The notes: generated by a model from the letters alone, not told the origin. Positions 25,613-34,383 are shown, counted from the first letter of the stretch. The stretch: 64,000 nt of DNA from JANNNF01 sp040385825 (GCA_040385825.1 JAZKGQ010000006.1:1-64000); one strand, 5' to 3'. Translations and numbers: made by a program.

Positions 25613-25636
25613 TGACGCAGCGGGGCGCCTGCGTCA
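25613..25636. promoter_or_regulatory. Inverted repeat upstream of the RTX gene
   Basis: TGACGCAG (25613-25620), eight bases, CTGCGTCA (25629-25636): perfect 8-bp arms 52 bp before the RTX ATG. The dyad with an 8-base centre (24 bp in total) is operator-like. On the minus strand a TTGACG overlaps it and could be a -35. Confidence 0.5.
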
Positions 25637-25797
25637 ACGGCCCGTGCGATGCCGAAAAATTCAGCAAGATTGATTTGCGGTGAACACTCTGCCACCTTTC
25701 CCCCTACCGGGCCGTTGCCAGATCGGCGACGAAGATCCGGTGGAAAAGCCGGTGGGACCAATGGCGAACCGGCAGAACAAGGGAAAGGGTACGAGCA

Positions 25798-26091
25798 ATG
25801 GAACTGATCATTCAACTGATTGCAGGTGCTGTGGGCGGCAACGTGGCCGGCGCGGCGCTGAAGAACCTCAGCCTGGGGACGCTTGGTAACTCTATCGTCG
25901 GCATTCTTGGCGGCGGGCTGGGCGGCCAGATCCTTGGCATGCTGGGCGCAGGCGGCATGGCCGCAGGCACGGCTGCGGCAGGCGGGCTGGATGTCGGGGC
26001 GATCGTGGCCGCGCTGGCCTCGGGCGGCGTGGGCGGCGGTGTGCTGATGGCGATTGTCGGCGTGCTGAAGAACATGCTGGCCAAGAAATAA
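25798..26091 (+). CDS. Small glycine-rich hydrophobic protein
   Basis: A 97-residue protein, very rich in Gly, Ala and Leu: IIQLIAGAVGGNVAGAAL, IVGILGGGLGGQILGMLG and GGVGGGVLMAIVGVLKN, ending in AKK. Two or three glycine-zipper helices suggest a membrane or phage-tape-like oligomer. Similar proteins occur across alphaproteobacteria as hypotheticals. A good AG-rich ribosome site and a 10-bp stem terminator after the gene mark it as an independent unit. Function unknown. Confidence 0.75.
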   Translation: MELIIQLIAGAVGGNVAGAALKNLSLGTLGNSIVGILGGGLGGQILGMLGAGGMAAGTAAAGGLDVGAIVAALASGGVGGGVLMAIVGVLKNMLAKK

Positions 26092-26112
26092 CCCGCCAAG
26101 CAAGATTATTGC

Positions 26113-26140
26113 GTGCGGGCACCGCCAAGGGTGCCCGCAC
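26113..26140 (+). terminator. Hairpin terminator after the Gly-rich gene
   Basis: GTGCGGGCAC (26113-26122) and GTGCCCGCAC (26131-26140), perfect 10-bp arms with an 8-base loop, 21 bp after the stop. No T tract. Confidence 0.6.
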
Positions 26141-26209
26141 CCCCACAAGCCGTCTTGCCACCCCCGCGCCGCCCGATATATCCGGGATCAGTGCCGCGAG
26201 GAGCCGCAA

Positions 26210-27073
26210 ATGACCCCGTCCCCGACTGACGACCCGAAAACGCTGGTGTCCACCGACTGGCTGGCCGCGCATCGCGGCGACCCCGATCTGCGCATTCTGG
26301 ATGCGTCCTGGTACATGCCCGACGCAGGCCGCGATGCGGCGGCCGAATACCGCGCCGCCCATATCCCCGGCGCGCGGTTCTTTGACATCGACGAGATCAG
26401 CGACCATCGGTCCACCCTGCCCCACATGGCCCCGCCGCCCGAAAAGTTCATGTCGCGCATGCGGGCCATGGGCATCGGCGACGGGCATCAGGTGGTGGTC
26501 TATGACGGCAGCGGCCTGTTCAGCGCCGCCCGTGCGTGGTGGACCTTCCGGCTGATGGGCAAGATGGATGTGGCCGTGCTGGATGGCGGCCTGCCCAAAT
26601 GGCTGGCCGAAGGGCGCGAGGTGGAAGACATGCCCCCGATGGTGCGCGACCGTCACATGACGGTCAGCCGCCAGAACCATCTGGTCAAGGATGTGACGCA
26701 GGTGGCCCATGCCTCCAAGCTGGGGCTGGCCGAAATCATCGACGCGCGGTCCGCCCCCCGCTTTGCGGGCGAGGTGGCCGAACCGCGCGCAGGCCTGCGG
26801 TCGGGCCATATTCCGGGGTCCAGAAACCTGCCTTTCGCCACCCTGCTGACCCCGCAAGGCACGCTGAAGCCTGCCGCCGAGTTGACGGCGCTGTTTCAGG
26901 CCGCGGGCGTCGATCTGACCAAACCCGCCATCACCACCTGCGGGTCGGGCATCACGGCCTCGGTTCTGTCGCTGGCCTTGGAACGGATCGGCCACCGCAA
27001 CCATGCCGTCTATGACGGGTCATGGGCCGAATGGGGCATGTATGACGACCTGCCGGTCGCCAAGGGCCAATAA
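26210..27073 (+). CDS. sseA: 3-Mercaptopyruvate/thiosulfate sulfurtransferase
   Basis: A 287-residue protein of two rhodanese domains. Domain 1 has LRILDASWYMPDAGRDA and HIPGARFFDIDEISD; domain 2 has IIDARSAPRFAGEVAEPR, HIPGSRNLPF and the active loop CGSGITA with the persulfide cysteine Cys244. CGSGxTA loops are typical of mercaptopyruvate sulfurtransferases, which carry sulfur to acceptors or cyanide. Followed by an aminotransferase gene 19 bp later; transamination of cysteine to mercaptopyruvate would link the two, an inference. Confidence 0.92.
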   Translation: MTPSPTDDPKTLVSTDWLAAHRGDPDLRILDASWYMPDAGRDAAAEYRAAHIPGARFFDIDEISDHRSTLPHMAPPPEKFMSRMRAMGIGDGHQVVVYDGSGLFSAARAWWTFRLMGKMDVAVLDGGLPKWLAEGREVEDMPPMVRDRHMTVSRQNHLVKDVTQVAHASKLGLAEIIDARSAPRFAGEVAEPRAGLRSGHIPGSRNLPFATLLTPQGTLKPAAELTALFQAAGVDLTKPAITTCGSGITASVLSLALERIGHRNHAVYDGSWAEWGMYDDLPVAKGQ

Positions 27074-27092
27074 GTCAACGCTGGAGAATTCG

Positions 27093-28271
27093 ATGCTGGA
27101 AACCCTGAACCCGCAGGCGCAGGACAAGATCCTTGCCCTGATCGCCGCCTACCGTGAAGACCCTAGGCCTGCCAAGATCGACCTTGGCGTCGGCGTCTAC
27201 AAGGACGCGACCGGCCTGACCCCGGTGATGCGCGCCGTGAAGGCCGCCGAGAAAAAGCTGTGGGAGGCAGAGGTTACCAAAACCTACACCGGCCTTGCCG
27301 GAGAGCCTGCCTATAGCGCGGCCATGCTGTCGATGATCCTGGGCGACGGCTACGCCGACCGTGCGGCCTCGGTCGCCACGCCGGGCGGTACGGGCGCGAT
27401 CCGGCAGGCACTGGAGCTGATCCGGCTGGCCAGCCCTGCGGCAAAGGTCTGGCTGTCGAACCCGACCTGGCCGAACCATCCGTCAATCATCAAGTATCTT
27501 GGCATGCCGATGGCCGAGTACCGCTATTTCGACGCCGCCACGCGCGGCATCGACTTTGACGGGCTGATGGCCGATCTGGCGGGCGTCGCGGCGGGCGATG
27601 CGGTGTTGCTGCACGGCTGCTGCCACAATCCGACCGGGGCCAATCTGGATGCCGCACAATGGGCGCAAGTGGCCGATCTGCTGCTGGCACGCGGGGCGGT
27701 TCCCTTTGTCGACCTTGCCTATCAGGGCTTTGGCGACGGGCTGGAGGAAGACGCCGCCGCCACACGGATGATCGCCGCCAAATTCCCCGAAGTGCTGATC
27801 GCCGCGAGTTGCTCCAAGAACTTCGGCATCTACCGCGAACGGACGGGGGTGCTGATCGCGCTGACCTCGCCGGATCGCAGGGCGGTGGTGCAGGGCAACC
27901 TGAACTTCCTGAACCGGCAGAACTACAGCTTTCCGCCCGACCATGGCGCGCGGCTGGTCACGATGATCCTTGAGGACGCGGATCTGCGCGCCGACTGGCA
28001 GGCGGAACTGGAGGAGGTGCGGCTGAACATGCTGACCCTGCGCCAGACCCTTGCCGACGCGCTGCGCCGGGCCACCAATTCCGACCGGTTCGATTTTGTC
28101 GCAACCCATCGCGGCATGTTCAGCAGGCTGGGGCTGACCGAGGCGCAGGTCGAAACCCTGCGGGCCGATCACGGCATCTACATGGTCAGCGACAGCCGCA
28201 TCAACATTGCCGGGCTGAACGCCCGCACGGTGCCGGTGCTGGCGGCGGCGATTGCCAAGATTGCCGGGTAG
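27093..28271 (+). CDS. tyrB: Aromatic/aspartate aminotransferase (class I)
   Basis: A 392-residue PLP enzyme of the AspC/TyrB subgroup. The PLP lysine is Lys242 in SCSKNFGIYRERTG, with LLHGCCHNPTGANLD and VDLAYQGFGDGLE upstream, as in E. coli TyrB. SDSRINIAGLN near the end holds the carboxylate-binding arginine. It should transaminate aromatic amino acids or aspartate with 2-oxoglutarate. The start at 27093 gives the normal MLETLNPQAQDKI. Likely an operon with sseA. Exact substrate (tyrB versus aspC) is not decided by sequence alone. Confidence 0.9.
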   Translation: MLETLNPQAQDKILALIAAYREDPRPAKIDLGVGVYKDATGLTPVMRAVKAAEKKLWEAEVTKTYTGLAGEPAYSAAMLSMILGDGYADRAASVATPGGTGAIRQALELIRLASPAAKVWLSNPTWPNHPSIIKYLGMPMAEYRYFDAATRGIDFDGLMADLAGVAAGDAVLLHGCCHNPTGANLDAAQWAQVADLLLARGAVPFVDLAYQGFGDGLEEDAAATRMIAAKFPEVLIAASCSKNFGIYRERTGVLIALTSPDRRAVVQGNLNFLNRQNYSFPPDHGARLVTMILEDADLRADWQAELEEVRLNMLTLRQTLADALRRATNSDRFDFVATHRGMFSRLGLTEAQVETLRADHGIYMVSDSRINIAGLNARTVPVLAAAIAKIAG

Positions 28272-28303
28272 GGCGGGGTTCACCCCGCCACCCCAATGAA
28301 AAT

Positions 28304-28332
28304 CGGCCCGCCGGGCAAGAACCAGCGGGCCG
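28304..28332. terminator. Hairpin between convergent tyrB and amtB
   Basis: CGGCCCGC (28304-28311) and GCGGGCCG (28325-28332) form a perfect 8-bp stem between two converging genes, 33 bp after the aminotransferase stop. Probably bidirectional. Confidence 0.6.
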
Positions 28333-28407
28333 TTGCAGTTTCGCCCTGGGGGGAGGATCCCTCGGCGTCGTGATCCGGGGCAAGACATGGCCCTGCCCCG
28401 GCAGATG

Positions 28408-29943
28408 TCAGATGTTGTAGGCGCGCTCGCCATGCTCGGCCACGTCCAGGCCTTCGCGCTCGACTTCGGTCTTGACGCGCAGACCGATCACCAGGTCGAC
28501 GACCTTGTACAGGATCGCAGACCCGACACCCGAGAACACGATGGTAAACAGAACCGCTTTCACCTGTGCCGTGAACATGAAGGCAAAGTCATACGGGGCC
28601 ACCAGCAGCGAACCGGGCTGGGTCAGATAGTCCGGCACACCGGCGCCGCCCAGATCCGGGTTGACCAGAATACCCGTCGCAAGGGCGCCAATGATCCCGG
28701 CAATACCGTGGATGCCGAACACATCAAGGCTGTCGTCCAGACCCAGCATGTTCTTGACATAGGCCACGAAGAAGAAGCAGCCGACACCCGCCACCAGACC
28801 CAGCACGATGGACCCCATCGGCCCGGCAAAACCGGCCGCCGGAGTGATCGCCACAAGACCGGTCACCACACCGGACACCAGGCCCAGAAGTGACGGTTTG
28901 CCCTTCAGCGCCCATTCCGCGAACATCCACGCCACACCACCGGCAGCCGTGGCGACAAAGGTGTTGAGGATGGCCAGCGCGGTCACGGCGTTCGCTTCAA
29001 GGTTGGACCCGGCGTTGAAGCCGAACCAGCCGACCCACAGCAGGGCCGCCCCGATCATCGTCATCACCAGCGAATGCGGCGCCATGGATTCCTTGCCATA
29101 GCCCACGCGCTTGCCCAGCATGATGCAGCCGACAAGACCGGCCACACCGGCGTTGATATGCACGACGGTACCGCCGGCAAAGTCCAGCGCACCCCAGTTC
29201 CAGATCAGCCCGTTTGCCGCCAGATTGGCAGAGGCAGCTTCCGCAGCGGCCGTATCACCCGCAGCTTGGGCAATCAGCAAGGCGGTCTGCTGTTCGGCCA
29301 GGAAGTCCGGGCCGCCCCACCACCAGACCATATGGGCCATCGGGAAGTAGATCAGCGTGACCCAGAGCACGACGAACATCACCAGCGCCGAAAACTTGAC
29401 GCGCTCGGCAAAGGCGCCGACGATCAGGGCCGGGGTGATGGCGGCAAAGGTCATCTGGAAGGCGACAAAGGTGTATTCCGGCAGCCAGATCCCGTTCGAG
29501 AAGGTGGCAACAGTGGTGGACAGATCCACGCCTGCAAGGAACGCCTTCGAGAAGCCGCCCACATAGGTATCCATCGCCCCGCCATAGCTGAACGCCATGG
29601 AATAGCCGTAGGTCACCCAGATCACACAGACGATGGCCACAATGGCAAACACCTGCGTCAGCATCGACAGCATGTTCTTGGTGCGCACAAGACCACCGTA
29701 GAACAGCGCCAGACCGGGAATGGTCATCAGCAGCACAAGGATCGTCGAAATCGACATCCACGCCACATCGCCCTTGTCGACCACCTTTTCATAGACATAA
29801 GGCACCAGAGCCGCAGCTTCGGTCGTGGCCTCGACGGCGGTAGTGGCGGCCTCGGTCGTGGCCTCCTGTGCCCAGACGGGCAGGCTGGCAAACAGCGACG
29901 CCCCAAGCGCGCCAAGGCCAGCAAATTTCATCGACGTGTTCAT
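28408..29943 (-). CDS. amtB: Ammonium transporter Amt
   Basis: A 511-residue inner-membrane ammonium channel. A signal-like N-terminus (about 25 residues ending VWAQ) and an acidic Ala/Thr linker precede eleven helices. The channel twin histidines lie in VVHINAGVAGLVG and VFGIHGIAGIIG; DTYVGGFSKAFL-type loops and WFGFNAGSNL are Amt signatures. The C-terminal tail EVEREGLDVAEHGERAYNI is the usual PII-interacting end. It follows glnK by 27 bp, the classical glnK-amtB operon of nitrogen-limited growth. Confidence 0.96.
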   Translation of the reverse strand: MNTSMKFAGLGALGASLFASLPVWAQEATTEAATTAVEATTEAAALVPYVYEKVVDKGDVAWMSISTILVLLMTIPGLALFYGGLVRTKNMLSMLTQVFAIVAIVCVIWVTYGYSMAFSYGGAMDTYVGGFSKAFLAGVDLSTTVATFSNGIWLPEYTFVAFQMTFAAITPALIVGAFAERVKFSALVMFVVLWVTLIYFPMAHMVWWWGGPDFLAEQQTALLIAQAAGDTAAAEAASANLAANGLIWNWGALDFAGGTVVHINAGVAGLVGCIMLGKRVGYGKESMAPHSLVMTMIGAALLWVGWFGFNAGSNLEANAVTALAILNTFVATAAGGVAWMFAEWALKGKPSLLGLVSGVVTGLVAITPAAGFAGPMGSIVLGLVAGVGCFFFVAYVKNMLGLDDSLDVFGIHGIAGIIGALATGILVNPDLGGAGVPDYLTQPGSLLVAPYDFAFMFTAQVKAVLFTIVFSGVGSAILYKVVDLVIGLRVKTEVEREGLDVAEHGERAYNI

Positions 29944-29970
29944 ATCAATCGTTCCCCTTCCCGCCTGCCT

Positions 29971-30309
29971 TCACAGTGCGTCATCATCGGTTTCGCCGGT
30001 ACGCACGCGCACCGCATGGCTGACGTCCAGCACGAAAATCTTGCCGTCGCCGATCTTGTCGGTTTTTGCCGTGACGCGGATGGTTTCCACCACCGCATCG
30101 GCAAGGCTGTCGGACACCACGATTTCAAGCCGCACCTTCGGCACGAAGTTCACGGCGTATTCCGCACCCCGGTAAATCTCGGTATGGCCCGACTGCGACC
30201 CAAAGCCCTTGATCTCGGTGACCATCATCCCGCGCACGCCGATCGTGGTCAGCGCTTCGCGGACCTCCTCCAGCTTGAACGGTTTGATCGCTGCAATGAT
30301 GAGTTTCAC
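29971..30309 (-). CDS. glnK: Nitrogen regulatory protein PII (GlnK)
   Basis: A 112-residue PII signal protein. The T loop carries the uridylylation site Tyr51 in YRGAEYAVNF; the ATP/2-oxoglutarate site is TDKIGDGKIFVLDV, and the N-terminus is MKLIIAAIKPFKLEEV. It binds and blocks AmtB when nitrogen is ample. The start is GTG at 30309, with GGGGGA five bases upstream. Pairing with amtB argues for GlnK rather than GlnB. I saw no clear sigma-54 or NtrC site in the 266 bp upstream. Confidence 0.96.
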   Translation of the reverse strand: MKLIIAAIKPFKLEEVREALTTIGVRGMMVTEIKGFGSQSGHTEIYRGAEYAVNFVPKVRLEIVVSDSLADAVVETIRVTAKTDKIGDGKIFVLDVSHAVRVRTGETDDDAL

Positions 30310-30438
30310 ATCGTCCCCCTTTTCATCATCAAGACCCGGATGGCAGGCCTTCCCTGCGTATCAGGCGGTGCTTTGCGACTGCAGCACAAGGAAAGGGCGG
30401 CGTCTTTCCGCCCAAGTTTCGGGTATTCTGCCCAAAAA

Positions 30439-30467
30439 TTACACTTATTTTGCAAATAGGCGATAAT
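30439..30467 (+). promoter_or_regulatory. Candidate promoter for the class A PBP gene
   Basis: TTACAC (30439-30444), 17 bases, GATAAT (30462-30467) in an AT-rich patch between divergent glnK and PBP genes. The -10 is good and the -35 weak. Confidence 0.4.
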
Positions 30468-30480
30468 TTAGGCAGTTTGC

Positions 30481-30502
30481 GCACTCGAATCGACGCGAGT
30501 GC
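30481..30502. promoter_or_regulatory. Dyad just downstream of the putative PBP promoter
   Basis: GCACTCG (30481-30487), eight bases, CGAGTGC (30496-30502). It lies about 14 bp beyond the -10, where a repressor or an RNA stem could act. It does not match the NtrC spacing (7 bases between GCAC and GTGC). Confidence 0.4.
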
Positions 30503-30575
30503 GTCTCTACATTCCGGCAAAGGCACGCTATTCTGCGGCCAGAAAATCGCGCAGAACAGCGACAGGCAGGCAGGC

Positions 30576-32828
30576 ATGGCAATATCGGGCAAGGGTCGCG
30601 GACCTTTGGTGGCAGACCGGCGGTACGCAGGCCAGAAGGCCACGACAGGCGCACCGCCACCGCGCAAGCCACCGGCCAAACCGCCTGCGCGCAAACCCGG
30701 CCCCCGCAAACCCGCGCGCAGCCACGGGCTGATCATGGGGGCCATTCTTGGCCTGTGGCGGGTGATCTGGCGGGTGATCTGGGCGGTCACATGGCGGCTG
30801 ACCGCCGTGGGCGCGATGATCCTTGGCGGCATCGTGTTCTACTTCTACGCGCAGATGCCCCCGGTCAGCGACCTTCTGGATGCCCGCGCGCGCGGGTCGG
30901 TCACCATGCTGGACCGCGACGGGCAGGTCTATGCGTGGCGCGGCGAAACCTTTGGCGGCCAGATCACCGCCGACACGGTATCGCCCTATCTGCACGACGC
31001 GGTGATCGCGACCGAGGACAAGCGGTTCTACCGCCATTTCGGCGTGTCGCCACGCGGCATCGCCTCGGCCATCAGTATCAACATGTCCGAAGGGCGCGGG
31101 CCGCTGGAAGGCAACGGCGGGTCCACCATCACCCAGCAGGTGGCCAAGCTGCTGTGCCTTGGCACGCCCTATGTGGCCGCCGACTGGAAAACCGAAGCCG
31201 ATTACGAATCCGACTGCCGCAAGGGCGGCATCTGGCGCAAGCTGAAGGAAGTGCCCTTCGCCATGGCGATGGAGGTGAAATACTCCAAGGCCGAAATTCT
31301 GACGATCTATTTCAACCGCGCCTATCTGGGCGCTGGTGCCCGCGGGTTCGAGGCGGCGGCACAGCGCTACTTCGGCAAATCCGCCAATCAGGTGACCCCG
31401 GCAGAGGCCGCCATGCTGGCGGGTCTGCTGAAAGCGCCCTCCACCTATGCGCCCACCGGCAACATCGACCGCGCCCGCGCGCGCGCCGATGTGGTCGTGG
31501 GGCTGATGGAGGAGCAGGGTTTTCTGACCAAGGCCGAGGCCGATGACGCGCGGCAGAACCCCGCGCGCCTGTCCGCGGCCGCGCAGACCAAATCGGGCGG
31601 TTTCTTTGCCGATTGGGTGATGGAAACCACGCCCGATTTTCTGGCAGGTGACACCACCGAGGATGTGATCATCCGCACCACGCTGGACCCCAGACTGCAA
31701 CGCGACGCCGAAGAGGCCCTGACCTGGGTGTTCGACAACAAACTGTCGACCGAGTCCAAGGCCCAGGCCGCCATTGTGGTGATGAGCGCAGATGGCGCGG
31801 TGCGCGCCATGGTGGGGGGTCGGCAGACCGAGGTGGCGGGGTCGTTCAACCGCGCGACCCAGGCCCTGCGCCAGACCGGATCGGCCTTCAAGCCCTTTGT
31901 CTATGCCGCGGCGATGGACCTGAATTTCAGCCCTGCCGACTATGTCGAGGACACGCCGCTGACCATCAACATTCCGGGGTCCGGGGCCTGGACGCCATCA
32001 AACTATGATAAAGAATTCAAAGGGATGATCACCCTGACCCAGGCCCTTGCCGAAAGCCGCAACATCCCCGCCGTCCGGGTATCCGAGGCCGTGGGCCGCG
32101 AAGCCGTGCGCCGGGTGGCGGCGGGCTTCGGCATCGTGTCGGATCTTGCGGCGGGGCCGGCGCTGGCGCTTGGCGCGTCGGAATCGACGCTGCTGGAAAT
32201 GACCGGGGCCTATGCGGGCATCCTGAACGGCGGGTCGTCGGTCATACCCTATGGCATGCTGGAACTGCGCTTGCAGGGTGAACAGGACGCGCTGTTCGGG
32301 CAGGGCGGCGGCATTGGCGAGCGGGTGATTTCCGAATCCGCGGCGCGGTCGCTGACCTACATGATGGCGCAGGTCGTCAATTCCGGCACCGGCACGCGGG
32401 CGCGGCTGGACGGGCGCGAGGCTGCGGGCAAGACCGGCACCACCCAGGCCGCGCGCGATGCTTGGTTCATCGGCTTTACCGCCGATTACGTCACCGGCGT
32501 CTGGATCGGCTATGACGACAACACCCCGCTGAAAGGCGTCACCGGCGGCGGCCTGCCCGCCGAAATCTGGCGCGAGGTGATGATGCGGGTCCACGAAGGC
32601 CTGCCCGCTACCCCGCTGCCGCTGGATGTGCCGGAACCCAAGCAGCCGCCGCCGTCGCAATCGCCCGATTACATCGTGGACGGCGTGGCCCAGACTCAGG
32701 CGCAACCGCAGGCCCAGCCCGACGCGATCTTCGATCAGGCCCCGCAATCGGGGGGCAGCCCGCAGATGACGGAACAGGATCTGGCGGACCAGATCCTGAA
32801 AGAGGTTCTGGGCGCGATCAACAACTAA
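30576..32828 (+). CDS. Class A penicillin-binding protein (bifunctional glycosyltransferase/transpeptidase)
   Basis: A 750-residue PBP1-type enzyme. A basic Pro/Arg/Lys-rich cytoplasmic head (about 50 residues) precedes one membrane helix (AVGAMILGGIVFYFYA). The glycosyltransferase has EDKRFYRHFGVSPRGI and GGSTITQQVAKLL with the catalytic glutamates. The transpeptidase has SxxK (GSAFKPF), SxN (ESRNIP) and KTG (GKTGTTQAARDAW). A Gln/Pro-rich tail follows. It polymerises and cross-links peptidoglycan. The start at 30576 gives MAISGKGRG; an upstream frame extension has no support. Confidence 0.95.
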   Translation: MAISGKGRGPLVADRRYAGQKATTGAPPPRKPPAKPPARKPGPRKPARSHGLIMGAILGLWRVIWRVIWAVTWRLTAVGAMILGGIVFYFYAQMPPVSDLLDARARGSVTMLDRDGQVYAWRGETFGGQITADTVSPYLHDAVIATEDKRFYRHFGVSPRGIASAISINMSEGRGPLEGNGGSTITQQVAKLLCLGTPYVAADWKTEADYESDCRKGGIWRKLKEVPFAMAMEVKYSKAEILTIYFNRAYLGAGARGFEAAAQRYFGKSANQVTPAEAAMLAGLLKAPSTYAPTGNIDRARARADVVVGLMEEQGFLTKAEADDARQNPARLSAAAQTKSGGFFADWVMETTPDFLAGDTTEDVIIRTTLDPRLQRDAEEALTWVFDNKLSTESKAQAAIVVMSADGAVRAMVGGRQTEVAGSFNRATQALRQTGSAFKPFVYAAAMDLNFSPADYVEDTPLTINIPGSGAWTPSNYDKEFKGMITLTQALAESRNIPAVRVSEAVGREAVRRVAAGFGIVSDLAAGPALALGASESTLLEMTGAYAGILNGGSSVIPYGMLELRLQGEQDALFGQGGGIGERVISESAARSLTYMMAQVVNSGTGTRARLDGREAAGKTGTTQAARDAWFIGFTADYVTGVWIGYDDNTPLKGVTGGGLPAEIWREVMMRVHEGLPATPLPLDVPEPKQPPPSQSPDYIVDGVAQTQAQPQAQPDAIFDQAPQSGGSPQMTEQDLADQILKEVLGAINN

Positions 32829-32832
32829 AGCG

Positions 32833-32922
32833 TGTCTGGTTCTGTTAGAAGCGGTCTTGTCGGAAAATGCGTATGAGCCAAAGGCGAACGGCAGCAATTT
32901 CCGACCCGATCTGAACCAGACA
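32833..32922. repeat. 90-bp nested palindromic element after the PBP gene
   Basis: Outer arms TGTCTGGTTC (32833-32842) and GAACCAGACA (32913-32922) enclose inner arms GTCGGAAA (32859-32866) and TTTCCGAC (32898-32905). All are perfect. It begins 5 bp after the PBP stop and precedes the bidirectional terminator. No coding content. The design resembles a MITE or REP-type unit; only one copy is in the window. Confidence 0.55.
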
Positions 32923-32940
32923 GGCTCTGGCGCAAATGCA

Positions 32941-32968
32941 AAAGGGGCGCCCCGCAGGACGCCCCTTT
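32941..32968. terminator. Bidirectional terminator between PBP and mlaC
   Basis: AAAGGGGCG (32941-32949) and CGCCCCTTT (32960-32968), a perfect 9-bp stem flanked by A and T runs, between converging genes. Confidence 0.75.
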
Positions 32969-32987
32969 CTGGCACAAAATGGCTGGT

Positions 32988-33590
32988 TCAGACCGACTTC
33001 ATGTCGGCAATCAGCCCGTCGATATCGCCCTTGCGCTTGTCCAGCATCGCGCCGATTTCGGCCCGTTCCGACGCCAGCATGTTCACGCCTTCAATGATGA
33101 TGTTGAAGAACCGGTTCGACCCCGATTTGTCCGACACATGCCAGCGCAGATCGAACGGCGACTCGCCGCGCAGCGTGGCGACCGAGATCACCTCGAAATA
33201 GCTTTTCACCGCGCGGGCATCGACGACTTCGATCTTGCCGCCAATGAATTCGCGGAAGCGGCGGCCGTATTTGCGGCTGATATAGCCCTGAAACGCCTTG
33301 GTGAAGGCCGACATCTGCGCCGAGGACGCCGATTTTGCCGCCACACCCAAAGCCGACCGGGCGATCACCGGCACATCGGCGTATTTGGCAAACAGCCGTT
33401 CAAAATCGCCGAACATGGCGCTTTCCGATTTGCCCGAGTCGATGATCCGGTTCACCTCGGCCACCGCATTGCCGATCAGGCCCTTGGCATCATCGACGTT
33501 CAGGGCAAGCGCGGGCAGCGGCACCGCAAAGGCGGCAATCAGACCGGCAGAAAAGGCACGGCGCGAGGGGCTGAAAAAGTTATTGTCCAT
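32988..33590 (-). CDS. mlaC: MlaC-like periplasmic phospholipid-binding protein
   Basis: A 200-residue protein with a Sec-type signal (SRRAFSAGLIAAFAVPLPALA). Its mature part has the MlaC/Ttg2D pattern: FERLFAKYADVPVIARSALG, FTKAFQGYISRKYGRRFREF, and FNIIIEGVNMLASERAEIGAML near the end. MlaC shuttles phospholipids between outer-membrane MlaA and inner-membrane MlaFEDB. It overlaps the mlaA stop by 11 bp, so the two are co-translated. mlaFEDB genes are not in the window. Confidence 0.88.
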   Translation of the reverse strand: MDNNFFSPSRRAFSAGLIAAFAVPLPALALNVDDAKGLIGNAVAEVNRIIDSGKSESAMFGDFERLFAKYADVPVIARSALGVAAKSASSAQMSAFTKAFQGYISRKYGRRFREFIGGKIEVVDARAVKSYFEVISVATLRGESPFDLRWHVSDKSGSNRFFNIIIEGVNMLASERAEIGAMLDKRKGDIDGLIADMKSV

Positions 33591-34383
33591 AGGGGTCCTC
33601 GTAGGGGTCGTAAGCATCGGAATCGTCGGGGGCCGCAGTCTGGCCCGTGCTCTGGTCCGTATTCTGGCCCAACTCGAACCGGCGGTTTTGCAGATACAGA
33701 AGCCGGGCCTGTGCATAGCCATCCGCACTGTCATATAGGATGGAATCGACCGTATCGGAATAGCGGTTGCGATCACCCAAGCGTGAGGCCCCCTTGGCCA
33801 GCGTCGCATAATTCGATTCGGCGGTCGGCAGCACAAACCGCAGCGGGTTCAGCACCAGGTCTGCAATCGTGCCAACAGTGTCGCGGGTGGTCGACGGGCC
33901 GATGCCGGGCAACACGACATAGGCGCCCTCCTCGGCCCCCCAGACATGCAGCGTCTCGCCGAAGTCGGTCTTGTTTTCGGGCAGATCCATCAGCTTGGCC
34001 GGATCGAACAGACCGCCGATGCCAAGGGTCAGGTTGACCGCCAGCCGCAGCGAATTCTTTGCCGCATTGCCAAACCGGAACTGCAACAGATTGTTGGCAA
34101 TATCACCCGGCAGGTCCAGGGTTCCGGCCACATTGGAAATGCCCTGCTGCACCGGCTGCGGCACGATCTTGCCATAGCCGGTGGCCCCCGGACTGACGAT
34201 TGCGCGATCCAGCACAAGGTTGAAGGCATGCATGCCGCGGTTCTGCCCCTCGTCAGGATCATAGATCCCCTGCGGTGCCGGGGCACGGGCACAGCCTGCC
34301 AGCACAGACAGCATCACCGCCGCCACAACGACAGAGATATTCTTGGCCTGCCCGATAGATTTAATTGGAAATTTCACGACCAT
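33580..34383 (-). CDS. mlaA: MlaA/VacJ family outer-membrane lipoprotein
   Basis: A 267-residue lipoprotein with lipobox LSVLAGC. MlaA hallmarks: DPDEGQNRGMHAFNLVLDRA, NVAGTLDLPGDIANNLLQF, NSLRLAVNLTLGIGGLFDPA, FGETLHVWGAEEGAYVVLPG and GPSTTRDTVG. It removes mislocalised phospholipids from the outer leaflet. The start at 34383 is preferred over 34389 because GGGAAG lies eight bases upstream. An acidic, Asp/Tyr-rich tail (DSDAYDPYEDPYGQ) is unusual. First gene of the mlaA-mlaC pair. Confidence 0.93.
   Translation of the reverse strand: MVVKFPIKSIGQAKNISVVVAAVMLSVLAGCARAPAPQGIYDPDEGQNRGMHAFNLVLDRAIVSPGATGYGKIVPQPVQQGISNVAGTLDLPGDIANNLLQFRFGNAAKNSLRLAVNLTLGIGGLFDPAKLMDLPENKTDFGETLHVWGAEEGAYVVLPGIGPSTTRDTVGTIADLVLNPLRFVLPTAESNYATLAKGASRLGDRNRYSDTVDSILYDSADGYAQARLLYLQNRRFELGQNTDQSTGQTAAPDDSDAYDPYEDPYGQ

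Noticed and set aside
30310..30575. Sigma-54 promoter or NtrC sites upstream of glnK-amtB
   Set aside because: No TGGCAC-N5-TTGC match, and the only GCAC/GTGC dyad has the wrong spacing and lies nearer the PBP gene.
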